Origin: Massilia oculi
GTDB lineage: Bacteria; Pseudomonadota; Gammaproteobacteria; Burkholderiales; Burkholderiaceae_D
NCBI RefSeq assembly: GCF_003143515.1
Contig: NZ_CP029343.1
Location: forward strand, 4,402,001-4,466,000
DNA length: 64,000 nt
Reading direction: 5' to 3'
Position numbers and translations under genes: made by a program. Below the pieces are notes generated by a model. It worked only from the letters and a program-made list of their open reading frames with translations, did no database searches and was not told the origin of the DNA. Of the stretch, positions 16,734 through 25,440 are shown one piece after another (position 1 is the first letter of the stretch; the number at the start of each line of letters is the position of its first letter).

Positions 16734-18070
16734 AAATGACGCACTCGCTGCGCGGGCGCCTGCTCTGGTTCCTGCTCGCGGCGATCACCCTGGCGGCGGT
16801 GGCGCAGGCGACGATCGCCTACCGTACCGCGCTGCACGACGCCGACCAGATCTTCGACTACCACATGCAGCAGATGGCGCTGTCGCTGCGCTCCGGCACG
16901 CCGCTGTCGAACGACGAGGCGCGCGCGCGCATGGAAGCCGACAGCAGCGCCAGCGGCAACGACGACATGGTGGTGCAGATGTGGTCTCCCGACGGCGTCC
17001 AGATGTTCCACAGCGTCTCGCGCGCGCGCCTGCCGCAGCGCGCGGTGCTGGGCTTTTCGAATGTGCGCGCCAACGGCACCACCTACCGCGTGTTCTCGAT
17101 CCAGACCTCGAACCAGACCGTGCAGGTCGCGCAAGACCTGGCGGTGCGCCGCAATATGGCCGGCAACCTGGCGCTGCGCACGCTGGGCCCGATCGCGGTC
17201 ATGATGCCGATCCTGATGCTGGTGGTGTGGTGGGTCGTGAGCGGCTCGCTGCAACCGGTGGCGCGGGTGCGCTCGCAGGTGGCCGCGCGCCAGGCCGACG
17301 ACCTGTCGCCGGTGTCGGATACCGGCTTGCCCGACGAGGTGCGGCCACTGGTGCAGGAGCTGAACCTGCTGTTCGGCCGCGTCAAGACCGCCTTCGAGGC
17401 CCAGCAGCATTTCGTGGCCGATGCCGCGCACGAGCTGCGCACGCCGCTAGCCGCCCTGCGCCTGCAGGCCCAGAGCCTGGACCGCGCCGACAATCCGGAA
17501 GCGCGCCGCGTCGCGGTGGCGCGCCTGACCGCCGGCATCGACCGCGCCACGCGCCTGGTCGAGCAGCTGCTGGTGCTGGCGCGGCAAGAGGCCACCGCCG
17601 CCGAAGGCGCGGTCGCCCGCCCGGTCGACCTGGCCGACCTGGCGCGCCGCACCGTGGCCGACCTGGCCGGCGTGGCCGCCGCCAAGGGCGTCGACCTGGG
17701 CGTGCAGCAGGCCGACCCGGCCACCGTGGAGGGCCAGCCCGACGCGCTGCAGATCCTGCTGCGCAACCTGGTGGACAATGCGGTCAAGTACACGCCCGGC
17801 GGCGGCACGGTCGACATCTCGGTCCAGCACGAAGGTGGCAAGATCGTGGTGCAGGTCGAGGACAGCGGGCCGGGCATCCCGCCCGAGGAGCGCGAGCGCG
17901 TGTTCGACCGCTTCTACCGCGTGGCCGGCAGCGATGCCGCCGGCAGCGGCCTGGGCCTGGCCATCATCAAGGCGATCGCCGAGCGCCATGGGGCGACGCT
18001 GTTGCTGGACGCCTCGCAGCGCCTGGGTGGATTGAAGGCGGTCGTCACGTTCGGTTCGCCCTCGCGGTAG
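16730..18070 (+). CDS. Sensor histidine kinase (QseC/TctE-like)
   Basis: This 446-residue inner-membrane kinase is the partner of the preceding regulator. It has a first TM helix (about residues 9-28), a periplasmic sensor of about 120 residues, a second TM helix near 150-175, a HAMP-like linker, the H-box FVADAAHELRTPLAALRLQ (His about residue 236), an N-box (LRNLVDNAVKYTP), and G-boxes (VEDSGPGIP, GSGLGLAI). All ATP-binding motifs are intact. It overlaps the regulator by four bases. The ligand is unknown. Confidence 0.92.
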   Translation: MKMTHSLRGRLLWFLLAAITLAAVAQATIAYRTALHDADQIFDYHMQQMALSLRSGTPLSNDEARARMEADSSASGNDDMVVQMWSPDGVQMFHSVSRARLPQRAVLGFSNVRANGTTYRVFSIQTSNQTVQVAQDLAVRRNMAGNLALRTLGPIAVMMPILMLVVWWVVSGSLQPVARVRSQVAARQADDLSPVSDTGLPDEVRPLVQELNLLFGRVKTAFEAQQHFVADAAHELRTPLAALRLQAQSLDRADNPEARRVAVARLTAGIDRATRLVEQLLVLARQEATAAEGAVARPVDLADLARRTVADLAGVAAAKGVDLGVQQADPATVEGQPDALQILLRNLVDNAVKYTPGGGTVDISVQHEGGKIVVQVEDSGPGIPPEERERVFDRFYRVAGSDAAGSGLGLAIIKAIAERHGATLLLDASQRLGGLKAVVTFGSPSR

Positions 18071-18124
18071 AATGACCGGTTCCGCGCGCCGCGCACGGCG
18101 CGCATTGCAAACAACGAGGAATCG

Positions 18125-19255
18125 ATGAACAAGAAGATGATGGCGGTGGCCGTGCTGTCGATGGCCGCCGGCGTGGCCTCGAGCCAGGAAGTGGTGCGGA
18201 TCGCCCACGTGGCGGGATTGACCGGCCCGGTCGCCTATTTTGGCAAGGACACCGAGAACGGCGCGCGCATGGCGATCGAGGCGCTCAATGCGCGTGGCGT
18301 GACGATCGGCGGCAAGAAGGCCACCTTCCAACTGGTGGCCGAGGATGACGCGGCCGATCCGAAGCAGGCCACGAGCGTGGCGCAGAAGCTGGTCGACGCG
18401 AAAGTAAATGGCGTGATCGGGCACCAGACCTCGGGCACCACGATCCCGGCCTCCAAGATCTACCACACCGCGGGTATCCCGCAGATCTCGCATTCGAGCA
18501 CCAGCCCGAAATACACCCAGCAGGGCTACAACACGGCCTTCCGCGTGATCGCCAACGACGTGCAACTGGGCCAGGCCCTGGGCCGCTACGCCACCGGCAC
18601 GATGAAGGCCAAGCGGGTGGCGGTGGTGGACGACCGCACCGCCTACGGCCAGGGCCTGGCGACCGAATTCTCGCGCAGCCTGCAGAAGGCCGGCGGCAGC
18701 GTCGTCGCGCGCGAGTTCACCAACGACAAGGCGACCGACTTTTCCGCCATCGTCACCCGCATCCGCGCCACCAAGCCGGACCTGGTGTTCTTCGGCGGCA
18801 TGAACGCGACGGCCGGCCCGATGCTGCGGCAGATGAAGCAGCTGGGCATGAACGTGCGCATGATGGGTGGCGACGGCATCTGCTCGGACGAGATCTTCAA
18901 GCTGTCGGGCGGCACCATGACGGACGGCCAGGTGGTCTGCGCGGAAGCGGGCGGCGTGCAGGGCGACGCCAAGGCCGGCATGGACAAGTTCCGCGCCGAC
19001 TACAAGAAGCGTTTCGGCATCGACGTGCAAATCAATGCGCCGTATGCCTACGACGCGACGATGGCCATGGCAGAAGCGATGGTGAAGGCCGGATCGTCGG
19101 CGCCGGCGAGGTATTTGCCCGTGCTGGCCAAGATCCAGTACAAGGGTGTGACCGGGCCGATCGCGTTCGACCAGCGCGGCGATATTCGCGATGGCACCAT
19201 CACGCTGTATACCTTCAAGGGCGGCAAGCGCTCGATGATCGCCGTCACCAAATAG
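18125..19255 (+). CDS. Branched-chain amino acid-type ABC transporter substrate-binding protein (LivK-like)
   Basis: This 376-residue periplasmic binding protein has a signal peptide (MNKKMMAVAVLSMAAGVASSQ) and a type I periplasmic-binding fold (Peripla_BP_6). Typical segments are HVAGLTGPVAYFGKDTENGARMAIEALNARG, VAEDDAADPKQATSVAQKLV, GVIGHQTSGTTIPASKIY and VVDDRTAYGQGLATEFSRSL. Such proteins deliver Leu/Ile/Val or other amides and amino acids to a Liv-type ABC importer, but no permease or ATPase genes lie nearby, so it is an orphan binding component here. Confidence 0.88.
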   Translation: MNKKMMAVAVLSMAAGVASSQEVVRIAHVAGLTGPVAYFGKDTENGARMAIEALNARGVTIGGKKATFQLVAEDDAADPKQATSVAQKLVDAKVNGVIGHQTSGTTIPASKIYHTAGIPQISHSSTSPKYTQQGYNTAFRVIANDVQLGQALGRYATGTMKAKRVAVVDDRTAYGQGLATEFSRSLQKAGGSVVAREFTNDKATDFSAIVTRIRATKPDLVFFGGMNATAGPMLRQMKQLGMNVRMMGGDGICSDEIFKLSGGTMTDGQVVCAEAGGVQGDAKAGMDKFRADYKKRFGIDVQINAPYAYDATMAMAEAMVKAGSSAPARYLPVLAKIQYKGVTGPIAFDQRGDIRDGTITLYTFKGGKRSMIAVTK

Positions 19256-19272
19256 GGGCTAACGCGCCCCTA
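19253..19272. terminator. Bidirectional hairpin spanning two convergent stop codons
   Basis: The perfect 7-bp arms TAGGGGC and GCCCCTA enclose six bases. The TAG stop of the binding-protein gene and the stop of the convergent minus-strand gene form the outer ends of the stem. No T-run is present, so termination strength is uncertain. Confidence 0.45.
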
Positions 19273-20049
19273 GTCGTAACGGTCCGACGGAATCAGGTGC
19301 CTGAACGTCGGCTCGATATGCATCGCATGCAGGTGGCGCACGATGTCTTCCAGCGTCGCGTCCTTCAGCAGCAGGCCAGGCGTTGGCGCATGCTGTAAAA
19401 CGGACGGCGCCGGCGCGGCGGCAGGGACTGGTGTGGCCACCGGCTTGTTCTGGTGCGCTGCATCGAGCGCCTGGAAGACCTGCTCGAACTGTTCCTTGCC
19501 GATGCTTTCCAGCCCTTCGAGGAAGGCCGCCTGGCCCAGCGGCGGCGGCGCCATGTCCAGCCCCGCCTCGTCGGCGAACGAAGCCCCCATGCCCGGATGG
19601 ATGAACGCCGCCCACTTGCCGGTGCGCGGATGCAGGCAGGGCGGCAGCGCGATCGGCGCGCGCACGGCGTCGGTATCCAGCTCGATCTCGGGGAAGTAGG
19701 CGTTGCGCAAGCGCTCGAGGAAGGTCTGGGCCTGGTCGGCCGGCACCGGCTCCGCCAGCGACAGCCACAGGTAATAGGCGTCGCCGCCCGAGATGCTCAC
19801 CGCCGGCGCGGGCAGGCCGAGCGTCTCCTGCAGCGTATTGGCGACTTCGCACAGCCGCAGCCAATGGGCGTCGCCCTCAAGGCCCTTGGCCTTGCGGAAG
19901 GGGATCATCATGGCGCGCGTCTGGCCGTCTCCACCCGTGAGGCTGACCGGCACGTTCTGCTGGCCGAGCACGTGCAGCGCCAGCACGTCGGCCGCTGGCG
20001 CATCGGCGGGAAGATAAAGCCGCATCAGTTCGGCGATCAGTTTTTGCAT
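19270..20049 (-). CDS. Hypothetical protein with archaeo-eukaryotic primase-like region
   Basis: This 259-residue protein is of uncertain family. Its middle part (about residues 70-155) resembles archaeo-eukaryotic primase/PrimPol sequences: a loop VSISGGDAYYLWLSLAEPVPADQAQTF comparable to the S-x-S-G-x-G-x-H-x-W block, and a later PIALPPCLHPRTGKWAAFIHPGMG. The catalytic His of the classic motif appears replaced by Tyr (AYYLW), and the acidic DxD is not obvious (MMIPF where a LDIDFD-like strand would lie), so the domain may be inactive or repurposed. A Pro/Ala-rich linker near residue 205 is followed by a short helical tail. A better start than this Met was not found. Confidence 0.55.
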   Translation of the reverse strand: MQKLIAELMRLYLPADAPAADVLALHVLGQQNVPVSLTGGDGQTRAMMIPFRKAKGLEGDAHWLRLCEVANTLQETLGLPAPAVSISGGDAYYLWLSLAEPVPADQAQTFLERLRNAYFPEIELDTDAVRAPIALPPCLHPRTGKWAAFIHPGMGASFADEAGLDMAPPPLGQAAFLEGLESIGKEQFEQVFQALDAAHQNKPVATPVPAAAPAPSVLQHAPTPGLLLKDATLEDIVRHLHAMHIEPTFRHLIPSDRYD

Positions 20050-20152
20050 GGTGGTCTCGGTCCGGGATCGCAGGCGGGAGCCTGCCGAAAGGCGCCATTC
20101 TGACACAGCGCGGCCGGTCCCGAAGGTCTTCGATGCCATCGCCAGTGGCGTT

Positions 20153-21691
20153 TCAGCCGATCGTGTAGCGCCGCGCCAGGCGCGCGCGCGCGTCATCGTA
20201 ATCGGCATTGCCGGTCTTCTTGGTCGTGACCATCCAGCATAGCGAATCCGGCGTGTGCTGCAGGTCGATCACGGTACGGTAATCGATGCGGTGGATGGAC
20301 GGATTCGCCGGGTTGTCGCGCATCTCCTGGTCGTCGCAGACCGAGAGCGCGACCTGATCGGTGAACCAGACCAGCTTGTTCTGCGCGATATTGTGGACGA
20401 TGAAATGGGCGACCCGGGCCAGGAAGCGCTCGGCGAGCGGGGTTGGACGGCAGTAGGCGAAGCCGGCGACGATGCGTTCCCAGAACGGCGAGGCCTCCGA
20501 GCGCGCCAGGACCAGCTCGGCGTCGGCGGGCAGGCTGCGGGCAAAGACGTCCCAGTCGCCGTTGAACAAGGCGTCGGCGTCCATCAGGCACAGCTCGCAA
20601 CGGTAATGCCGCAAGACCTGGTAGGCGCGCAGGAAGCGCACCGTCGCGAAATACGAGGCCGGGCGATACGCCGGCATTGGCCCCTGCTCGATCGACAGGC
20701 CGATCGCCAGGCCCGGCAAGTTCTGGCGCAGCATGGCGAGTTCCGCGAACACCTGCGGCGTTGGCGCATACACGTGCAGGTGCAGGTCCAGCTTTCCGGC
20801 ATTGGTCGCGTGCAGCGAGCAAGCCAGGTAACGCGCATGCTTCATGAAGTAGTGCGTGTCGCAGGCGACGAAGGCAACCGGGCGCGGAGTGGCAGCCAGC
20901 GGTTCGACTATTTCGATGGCCGGCAACTGGCCAATCAGTCCCTGCAGCGCTTGCGGATCGTCTTGCAGGCTGGAGAAGCTCAGCGGCCATTCGGGTGTCC
21001 GGCCGGTAAAGTACTGGCTGGTCATCACGGATAGTCCGACCATCGGAAGATTGCGGTTCTGCGGGTCGTGCGCAAGCGGCTCCAGCCAGGACAGGGCGTG
21101 GCCGTGGTTGCCCAGCATCGCGTGGATGAAGCCGGCGATCGCCTGCAAGGCGGGATAGCGCGCGAACATGTCGGGATAGCTTTCCTCCAGCACGAGCACT
21201 TCCTCGATTTCCTTGATCCGATACAGCAGCTGGACGCACAGCGCGATATAGTCGCCGGTCGGGTGCAGCTCTAGAATGCGGCCCAGGCTGCGCTTGATGT
21301 TGACGATGACGTCGGGCGGCAGCGTGTGGTTCGGGTAGGTATTGTTGTAATCGGACGCCAGATTGGCCTGCAGGATCGTGAACATGGCCATGCGCAGGGC
21401 CAGGTCGTGTTCGGGCGAAAGCCCTGATGGCGGCAGCGAGTCGATGATCTCGACCAGTTGCGGCACATCGATGTTGCGGCGGTCGGTTACCCACTTGATC
21501 AAGTCGGGCGGAAAGGCGCCGATGTCGGGAAATTTCCCGGGCTGGCTGAGGGAATCGCGGTAGAACTGGTGGAAATTCTTCAGGGTGGCGATACGGTCGG
21601 CCAGTTCGGCGTCGCGGGAACTGGCGTCGTTGCTACTCGTTGGATGCATGTGTGGTGGCGACCGCTCGGATGGGACGGCGGTCGTGAACAT
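20153..21691 (-). CDS. Glycosyltransferase-like protein with helical N-terminal region
   Basis: The 512-residue product has two parts. Residues about 20-250 are helical with repeats of hydrophobic residues, including TPR-like QAIAGFIHAMLGNHGHALSWLEPL. Residues about 270-490 resemble a GT-A glycosyltransferase: VAFVACDTHYFMKHARYLACSLHA at the nucleotide-sugar edge strand and the acidic motif LMDADALFNGDWD, equivalent to DxD. This suggests sugar transfer using a nucleotide-sugar donor and metal; donor and acceptor are unknown. The first Met at 21691 has GGGA nearby; Met at 21649 is an alternative start. No other polysaccharide genes adjoin it. Confidence 0.6.
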   Translation of the reverse strand: MFTTAVPSERSPPHMHPTSSNDASSRDAELADRIATLKNFHQFYRDSLSQPGKFPDIGAFPPDLIKWVTDRRNIDVPQLVEIIDSLPPSGLSPEHDLALRMAMFTILQANLASDYNNTYPNHTLPPDVIVNIKRSLGRILELHPTGDYIALCVQLLYRIKEIEEVLVLEESYPDMFARYPALQAIAGFIHAMLGNHGHALSWLEPLAHDPQNRNLPMVGLSVMTSQYFTGRTPEWPLSFSSLQDDPQALQGLIGQLPAIEIVEPLAATPRPVAFVACDTHYFMKHARYLACSLHATNAGKLDLHLHVYAPTPQVFAELAMLRQNLPGLAIGLSIEQGPMPAYRPASYFATVRFLRAYQVLRHYRCELCLMDADALFNGDWDVFARSLPADAELVLARSEASPFWERIVAGFAYCRPTPLAERFLARVAHFIVHNIAQNKLVWFTDQVALSVCDDQEMRDNPANPSIHRIDYRTVIDLQHTPDSLCWMVTTKKTGNADYDDARARLARRYTIG

Positions 21692-21827
21692 GATCCCGCA
21701 TCGAGAAGTTAGGTATTGATTGGTGGCAACAAATGCTACTTTCTTCCCGTGTAACTATCAATCAAGAACCGCGGTAACTGATGAGGTATTGATGTAGCGG
21801 TGCAACACCGGACGCGACAAGTCATGG

Positions 21828-21853
21828 AAAAAAGGCCCGCACGATCGCGGGCC
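21828..21853 (-). terminator. Rho-independent terminator of the TonB-dependent receptor gene
   Basis: In the minus-strand direction GGCCCGC, a 6-base loop and GCGGGCC are followed by a run of at least six T. It lies about 30 bases after the receptor stop codon, the classic intrinsic terminator form. Confidence 0.9.
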
Positions 21854-21881
21854 TGTTGATTTCATGTGGCGCGGTAGGCGA

Positions 21882-24278
21882 TCAGAACTTGTGCGCCAGG
21901 CGCGCGAACATCGCCGCGCCGTTCAGGCCGAACTGTACGCTCTCGTACTTGAAGCCGTTGTCGGTCTCGTTCGGATCCTGGCGGGTCGGCTTGACGTCGA
22001 AGATATTGGTGCCGCCCACGGTCAGGCGGGTCTTCTCGGTGAAGGCCCAGGTGAACGACAGGTCGGCCGAGGTCTTGGCTTCGTACTTCTGGTTCGGCAC
22101 GGGCGGGCCCGAGAAGGTGCCCAGGGTCTGCGGACCGAAGTGGATCACGCGCAGCGAAGTCTCGAGCTGGCCCTGCGTCCAGTCGAGGCCCAGCGTGGCC
22201 TTGCGGCGCGGCGCGCCCTCTTCGATGAACAGGCGCTCGCGTTCCGACAACAGCACGTCCTCGAAGCCTGCCAGCGCCGCCGGCGCTTTCACGCGCTGCA
22301 CTTCGGTCTTGCTGAAGTTGACGGCCAGGAAGGTGGTCAGGTTGCCGATGCCCACCTTGCGGCGGTTGGACACGGTGAGGTCCAGGCCTTGCGTCTTGGT
22401 GTCGACCGAGTTGACGAAGAACTGGGCCTGTCCGACGCCCAGCTGCTGCAGGGTGGCGCCCAGCGCCGGGTAGTTGTCGGCGTCGAAGCGGCCCGACAGC
22501 ACGATGCGGTCGTCGATGTCGATGCGGTACAGGTCGGCCGTGACCGAGGTCGACCCGGTCGGCGACCAGGTCAGGCCCAGCGTGTAGCTCTTCGATTCCT
22601 CGTCCTTGAGCTGCGGGATGCCGGCGGCGTTGGCGACCGGGCCGCCGTTCGGCGCCAGCACCACGTCCAGCGGCTGGCCGCCGACGAAGTCGGTGAAGGT
22701 CGACGAGAAGTACACCTGCTGCAGCGACGGTGCACGGAAGCCCGTGCTGGCCGAGCCGCGCAGCAGCACGTTCGGCGCCAGGCGGTAGGCGCCGGCCAGC
22801 TTGCCGGTGGTGGTCGAGCCGAAGTCCGAATAGCGTTCGTGGCGCACGGCGGTCTGCACCTTGAAGCGGTCCGTCACGTCGGTTTCGATGTCGAGATAGG
22901 CCGCATTGCTGTGACGGTCGCTGTCGGTCTCGTCGCCCGGCTGGAAGCCCGGGAAGCCCTGGCTGCCGGCGTTGCCCCCTATACCCACGCCGTCGGCGTC
23001 GATCCACGAGCCGGTCTCGCCGGCGAAGATCTTGTAGTTCTCGCGGCGGTGCTCGAGGCCGAAGGCGACGTTCATGCCCTTCAGCACGTCGCCGTAGAAG
23101 CGGCTGATGTCGAGGTTGGTGGTCGACTGCTGGAACGAGAAGCCGCCGGCGTAGAAGCGGCTGGCGCTGACGCCCGGGCCGCCGCCCAGCAGGTCGAGGT
23201 TGGCGATCGAGGCGTTGAGCGTGTTGTTGATGTCGTACTTCAGGCGGTTGTAGCCATAGGTCTGCGAGACATCGGCATTCCATTCGCCGACCGCCCAGCG
23301 GTAGCCGACGGTGCCCCAGCGGTCGTCGACGTCGCCGTCGATGAAGGGGACGAAGCCGTCCGGGTACATCGCCGCCGAGTTACGCGACGGGATGTCTTCG
23401 GAGCCGAGGCCCTCGCGACCGAACGCGGCCGAGGAGGCGTCGCGCTTTTGCGCGCCGGCCGTGAAATACAGCTTGCCGGGGCCAGTGGGGAATTCGCCGT
23501 TGAGGTAGACGGTCTGGTTCTCGGACTTGGTGTCGCCGATGATGCGCGGGTTGCCCGCTTCGGAGCGGTTGGAGCGGCCGCGATCATAGTATTCGCCGGT
23601 GATGCCCAGCACGCCGCCGGCCACCGCCACGCCGCAGTAGGCCGACGCCAGCCAGTTCTCGCCATCGCCTGCGGTGTACTGGCCGTAGCCGAGCACCGAT
23701 TCGCAGCCCAGGCTGCGTTTGAGGTCGATATTGATCACGCCGGCGATCGCGTCCGAGCCGTATTGGGCGGCGGCGCCGTCGCGCAGGACCTGCACTTCGC
23801 GGATCGCCATCACGGGGATCGCGTTCATGTCGGTGCCGGTATTGCCGCGGTTGCGCGCGCCGAACAGGTTCACCAGCGCCACCGTGTGGCGGCGCTTGCC
23901 GTTGACCAGCACCAGGGTCTGGTCCGAACCCAGGCCGCGCAGGGCGGCCGAGTCGATCAGGTCGGCGCCGTCGGCGCCCGTTTGACGGGTGGAGTTGAAC
24001 GAGGGCGACAGGTTGGAGAGCACCTGGGCCAGGTCGAACTGGCCGCTTTGCTCGGCAGCCTTGGTCATCGGAATGAAATCGATCGCCACCGGGGTGTCGG
24101 TGCTCGATGCGGCGCCGACGCGGCGCGAGCCGATCACGCTGACGCTGGGGATCACATCGCCACTGGCGGCGCCTGGCGTGGTCTGCGCATGGGCCATGGC
24201 AGGGACGAGGGAAAGCAGGGCTGCGCTACCATATAAGGCCAACAGCACCGAACCAGACATTATTTTGAGTTTAATCAC
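21882..24278 (-). CDS. TonB-dependent receptor
   Basis: This 798-residue outer-membrane transporter has a signal peptide (about residues 1-31), a plug domain beginning near VIPSVSVIGSRR with typical segments LAQVLSNLSPSFN, ALRGLGSDQTLVLVNGKRRH and QVLRDGAAAQYGSDAIAGVINI, and a long beta-barrel ending in the aromatic residue F (RLAHKF). The start is GTG with GGAG seven bases upstream. The plug form (LVNGKRRH, IPVMAIREVQVLRDGA) is common in receptors for plant polyphenol or oligosaccharide-type substrates rather than classic siderophores, but the ligand cannot be named. It carries its own terminator and appears monocistronic. Confidence 0.92.
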   Translation of the reverse strand: MIKLKIMSGSVLLALYGSAALLSLVPAMAHAQTTPGAASGDVIPSVSVIGSRRVGAASSTDTPVAIDFIPMTKAAEQSGQFDLAQVLSNLSPSFNSTRQTGADGADLIDSAALRGLGSDQTLVLVNGKRRHTVALVNLFGARNRGNTGTDMNAIPVMAIREVQVLRDGAAAQYGSDAIAGVINIDLKRSLGCESVLGYGQYTAGDGENWLASAYCGVAVAGGVLGITGEYYDRGRSNRSEAGNPRIIGDTKSENQTVYLNGEFPTGPGKLYFTAGAQKRDASSAAFGREGLGSEDIPSRNSAAMYPDGFVPFIDGDVDDRWGTVGYRWAVGEWNADVSQTYGYNRLKYDINNTLNASIANLDLLGGGPGVSASRFYAGGFSFQQSTTNLDISRFYGDVLKGMNVAFGLEHRRENYKIFAGETGSWIDADGVGIGGNAGSQGFPGFQPGDETDSDRHSNAAYLDIETDVTDRFKVQTAVRHERYSDFGSTTTGKLAGAYRLAPNVLLRGSASTGFRAPSLQQVYFSSTFTDFVGGQPLDVVLAPNGGPVANAAGIPQLKDEESKSYTLGLTWSPTGSTSVTADLYRIDIDDRIVLSGRFDADNYPALGATLQQLGVGQAQFFVNSVDTKTQGLDLTVSNRRKVGIGNLTTFLAVNFSKTEVQRVKAPAALAGFEDVLLSERERLFIEEGAPRRKATLGLDWTQGQLETSLRVIHFGPQTLGTFSGPPVPNQKYEAKTSADLSFTWAFTEKTRLTVGGTNIFDVKPTRQDPNETDNGFKYESVQFGLNGAAMFARLAHKF

Positions 24279-24416
24279 GTTTTTCTCCGAAGGAAATTTG
24301 GATATTACTCAATTGTTTCTTCGGTAACCATCGTAATGTATCAATAACACAACGATGTATGGCTATAGCTAGAACTTATTCGACCAAGTGATGACAAAGC
24401 GTGACAATTTGGCGTG

Positions 24417-25208
24417 TCAAACCATCTCGACGCGGCCGCCGACCAGTACGGCGCCGTCGTCGATCCGGGTGCGGATCAGGCAATCTTGGCCGGTCGCACG
24501 GCCCTGGCGCACGGTCAGTCCGCGGCCGAGCAGGACGGTGAGGGCGCCGGCCGCGACGCCGGTGGCGCTGTCTTCGAGCCGTGGGTCGAGGTGGTTGAAG
24601 TTGCGTCCTTCGAAGACCCGTGCATCCGTGTCGCTTGCGTAGGCATACAGGCCGTTGACGCTGTTTTCCCTGCTCCACTGCGTGATCGCTTGCAGGTCGG
24701 GCGTCAGCGCGTGCAGGGTGGCTGGGTCGCTTATTTGCACGAGTAGTTTCGGGCTGCCGATCGAGGCGACATGCGGTGCTGAGACGATGGCCGCTGCGGG
24801 AATGCCAAGCAGGCGTGCCGGCAGCTCGGGTGTGAGTGCCGGTTGCGGGGCGGGCTGCGGCGCCAGGCGCACGAACAGGTGTTCTCCCTCGCGGACCAGG
24901 GCGAGCGGTTGGCCGTGCATGGCGGTCTTCAGCATCAGTGGCTCGTTGATGCCTGGCCGCGCGAACAGCCGCGCGGCCGCGGCCAGGGTGGCGTGCAGGC
25001 ACAGGGGGCTGCGCGTGTGCGGGTAGTAGAAGTCGACGATGGCTGCCGTGCCGTCTTCCTGTGGCGGATCGATCCAGACGCAGGTGGCGTTGTGCGCGCG
25101 CGCGAAGGACTGGCGTGCGTCGGGATTTGACTGGTCGTCTTCGATGACGAGAGCAGGGTTGCCGGCGTTTGCGGTGGCGCCGAAGCAGCGCAGGGTGTGG
25201 ATGTGCAT
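24417..25208 (-). CDS. PhzF-family isomerase-like protein
   Basis: This 263-residue PhzF/DapF-fold protein has the N-terminal RCFGATANAGNPALVIED block and the family GVAAGAL turn near residue 223 (EDSATGVAAGALTVLL). In many PhzF proteins the first half carries F-TGNPAAV and a catalytic Glu; here the equivalent is AGNPALV. Related proteins isomerise small cyclic or epoxide-like metabolites, and most have no assigned substrate. No phenazine genes are nearby, so a phenazine role is unlikely. It is well separated from the TonB-dependent receptor. Confidence 0.82.
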   Translation of the reverse strand: MHIHTLRCFGATANAGNPALVIEDDQSNPDARQSFARAHNATCVWIDPPQEDGTAAIVDFYYPHTRSPLCLHATLAAAARLFARPGINEPLMLKTAMHGQPLALVREGEHLFVRLAPQPAPQPALTPELPARLLGIPAAAIVSAPHVASIGSPKLLVQISDPATLHALTPDLQAITQWSRENSVNGLYAYASDTDARVFEGRNFNHLDPRLEDSATGVAAGALTVLLGRGLTVRQGRATGQDCLIRTRIDDGAVLVGGRVEMV

Positions 25209-25383
25209 GGGTTTCCTTCTGGTCTGGCGTGGCGAACGGGGGCGGATGGATCATAGATTGAATCGGCTGTTCGCGCTGACCGACTCATGACAATTTTGCC
25301 GGGTCGGGAGAGGTCGCCAGGGCGTTCCGATCGGTTAGAATTTGTGTATATCTTTCATCAGGCGAATTGTGCTGACCTTGCCC

Positions 25384-25440
25384 ATGTTTCAGGAAAATCT
25401 CGATGCCCTCGGCGCCAACGTCGTGAGCGGACAAGCGTGA
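25384..25440 (+). CDS. Possible 18-aa upstream peptide coupled to the sigma-54 activator
   Basis: A short frame encoding [18 protein letters not shown] ends with a TGA that overlaps the GTG start of the sigma-54 regulator (GTGA at 25437-25440). The arrangement would couple translation of the regulator to that of the peptide. The ribosome site is weak and there is no homology evidence, so it may be a chance frame. Confidence 0.3.
   Translation: MFQENLDALGANVVSGQA

Noticed and set aside
21864..24236. Long plus-strand frame (about 790 codons) opposite the TonB-dependent receptor
   Set aside because: No recognisable protein sequence; the receptor on the other strand has a signal peptide, plug and barrel, with a terminator in matching orientation.
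24417..25208. Phenazine biosynthesis locus, suggested by the PhzF match
   Set aside because: No other phz genes are present; PhzF-family proteins are widespread and mostly unrelated to phenazines.
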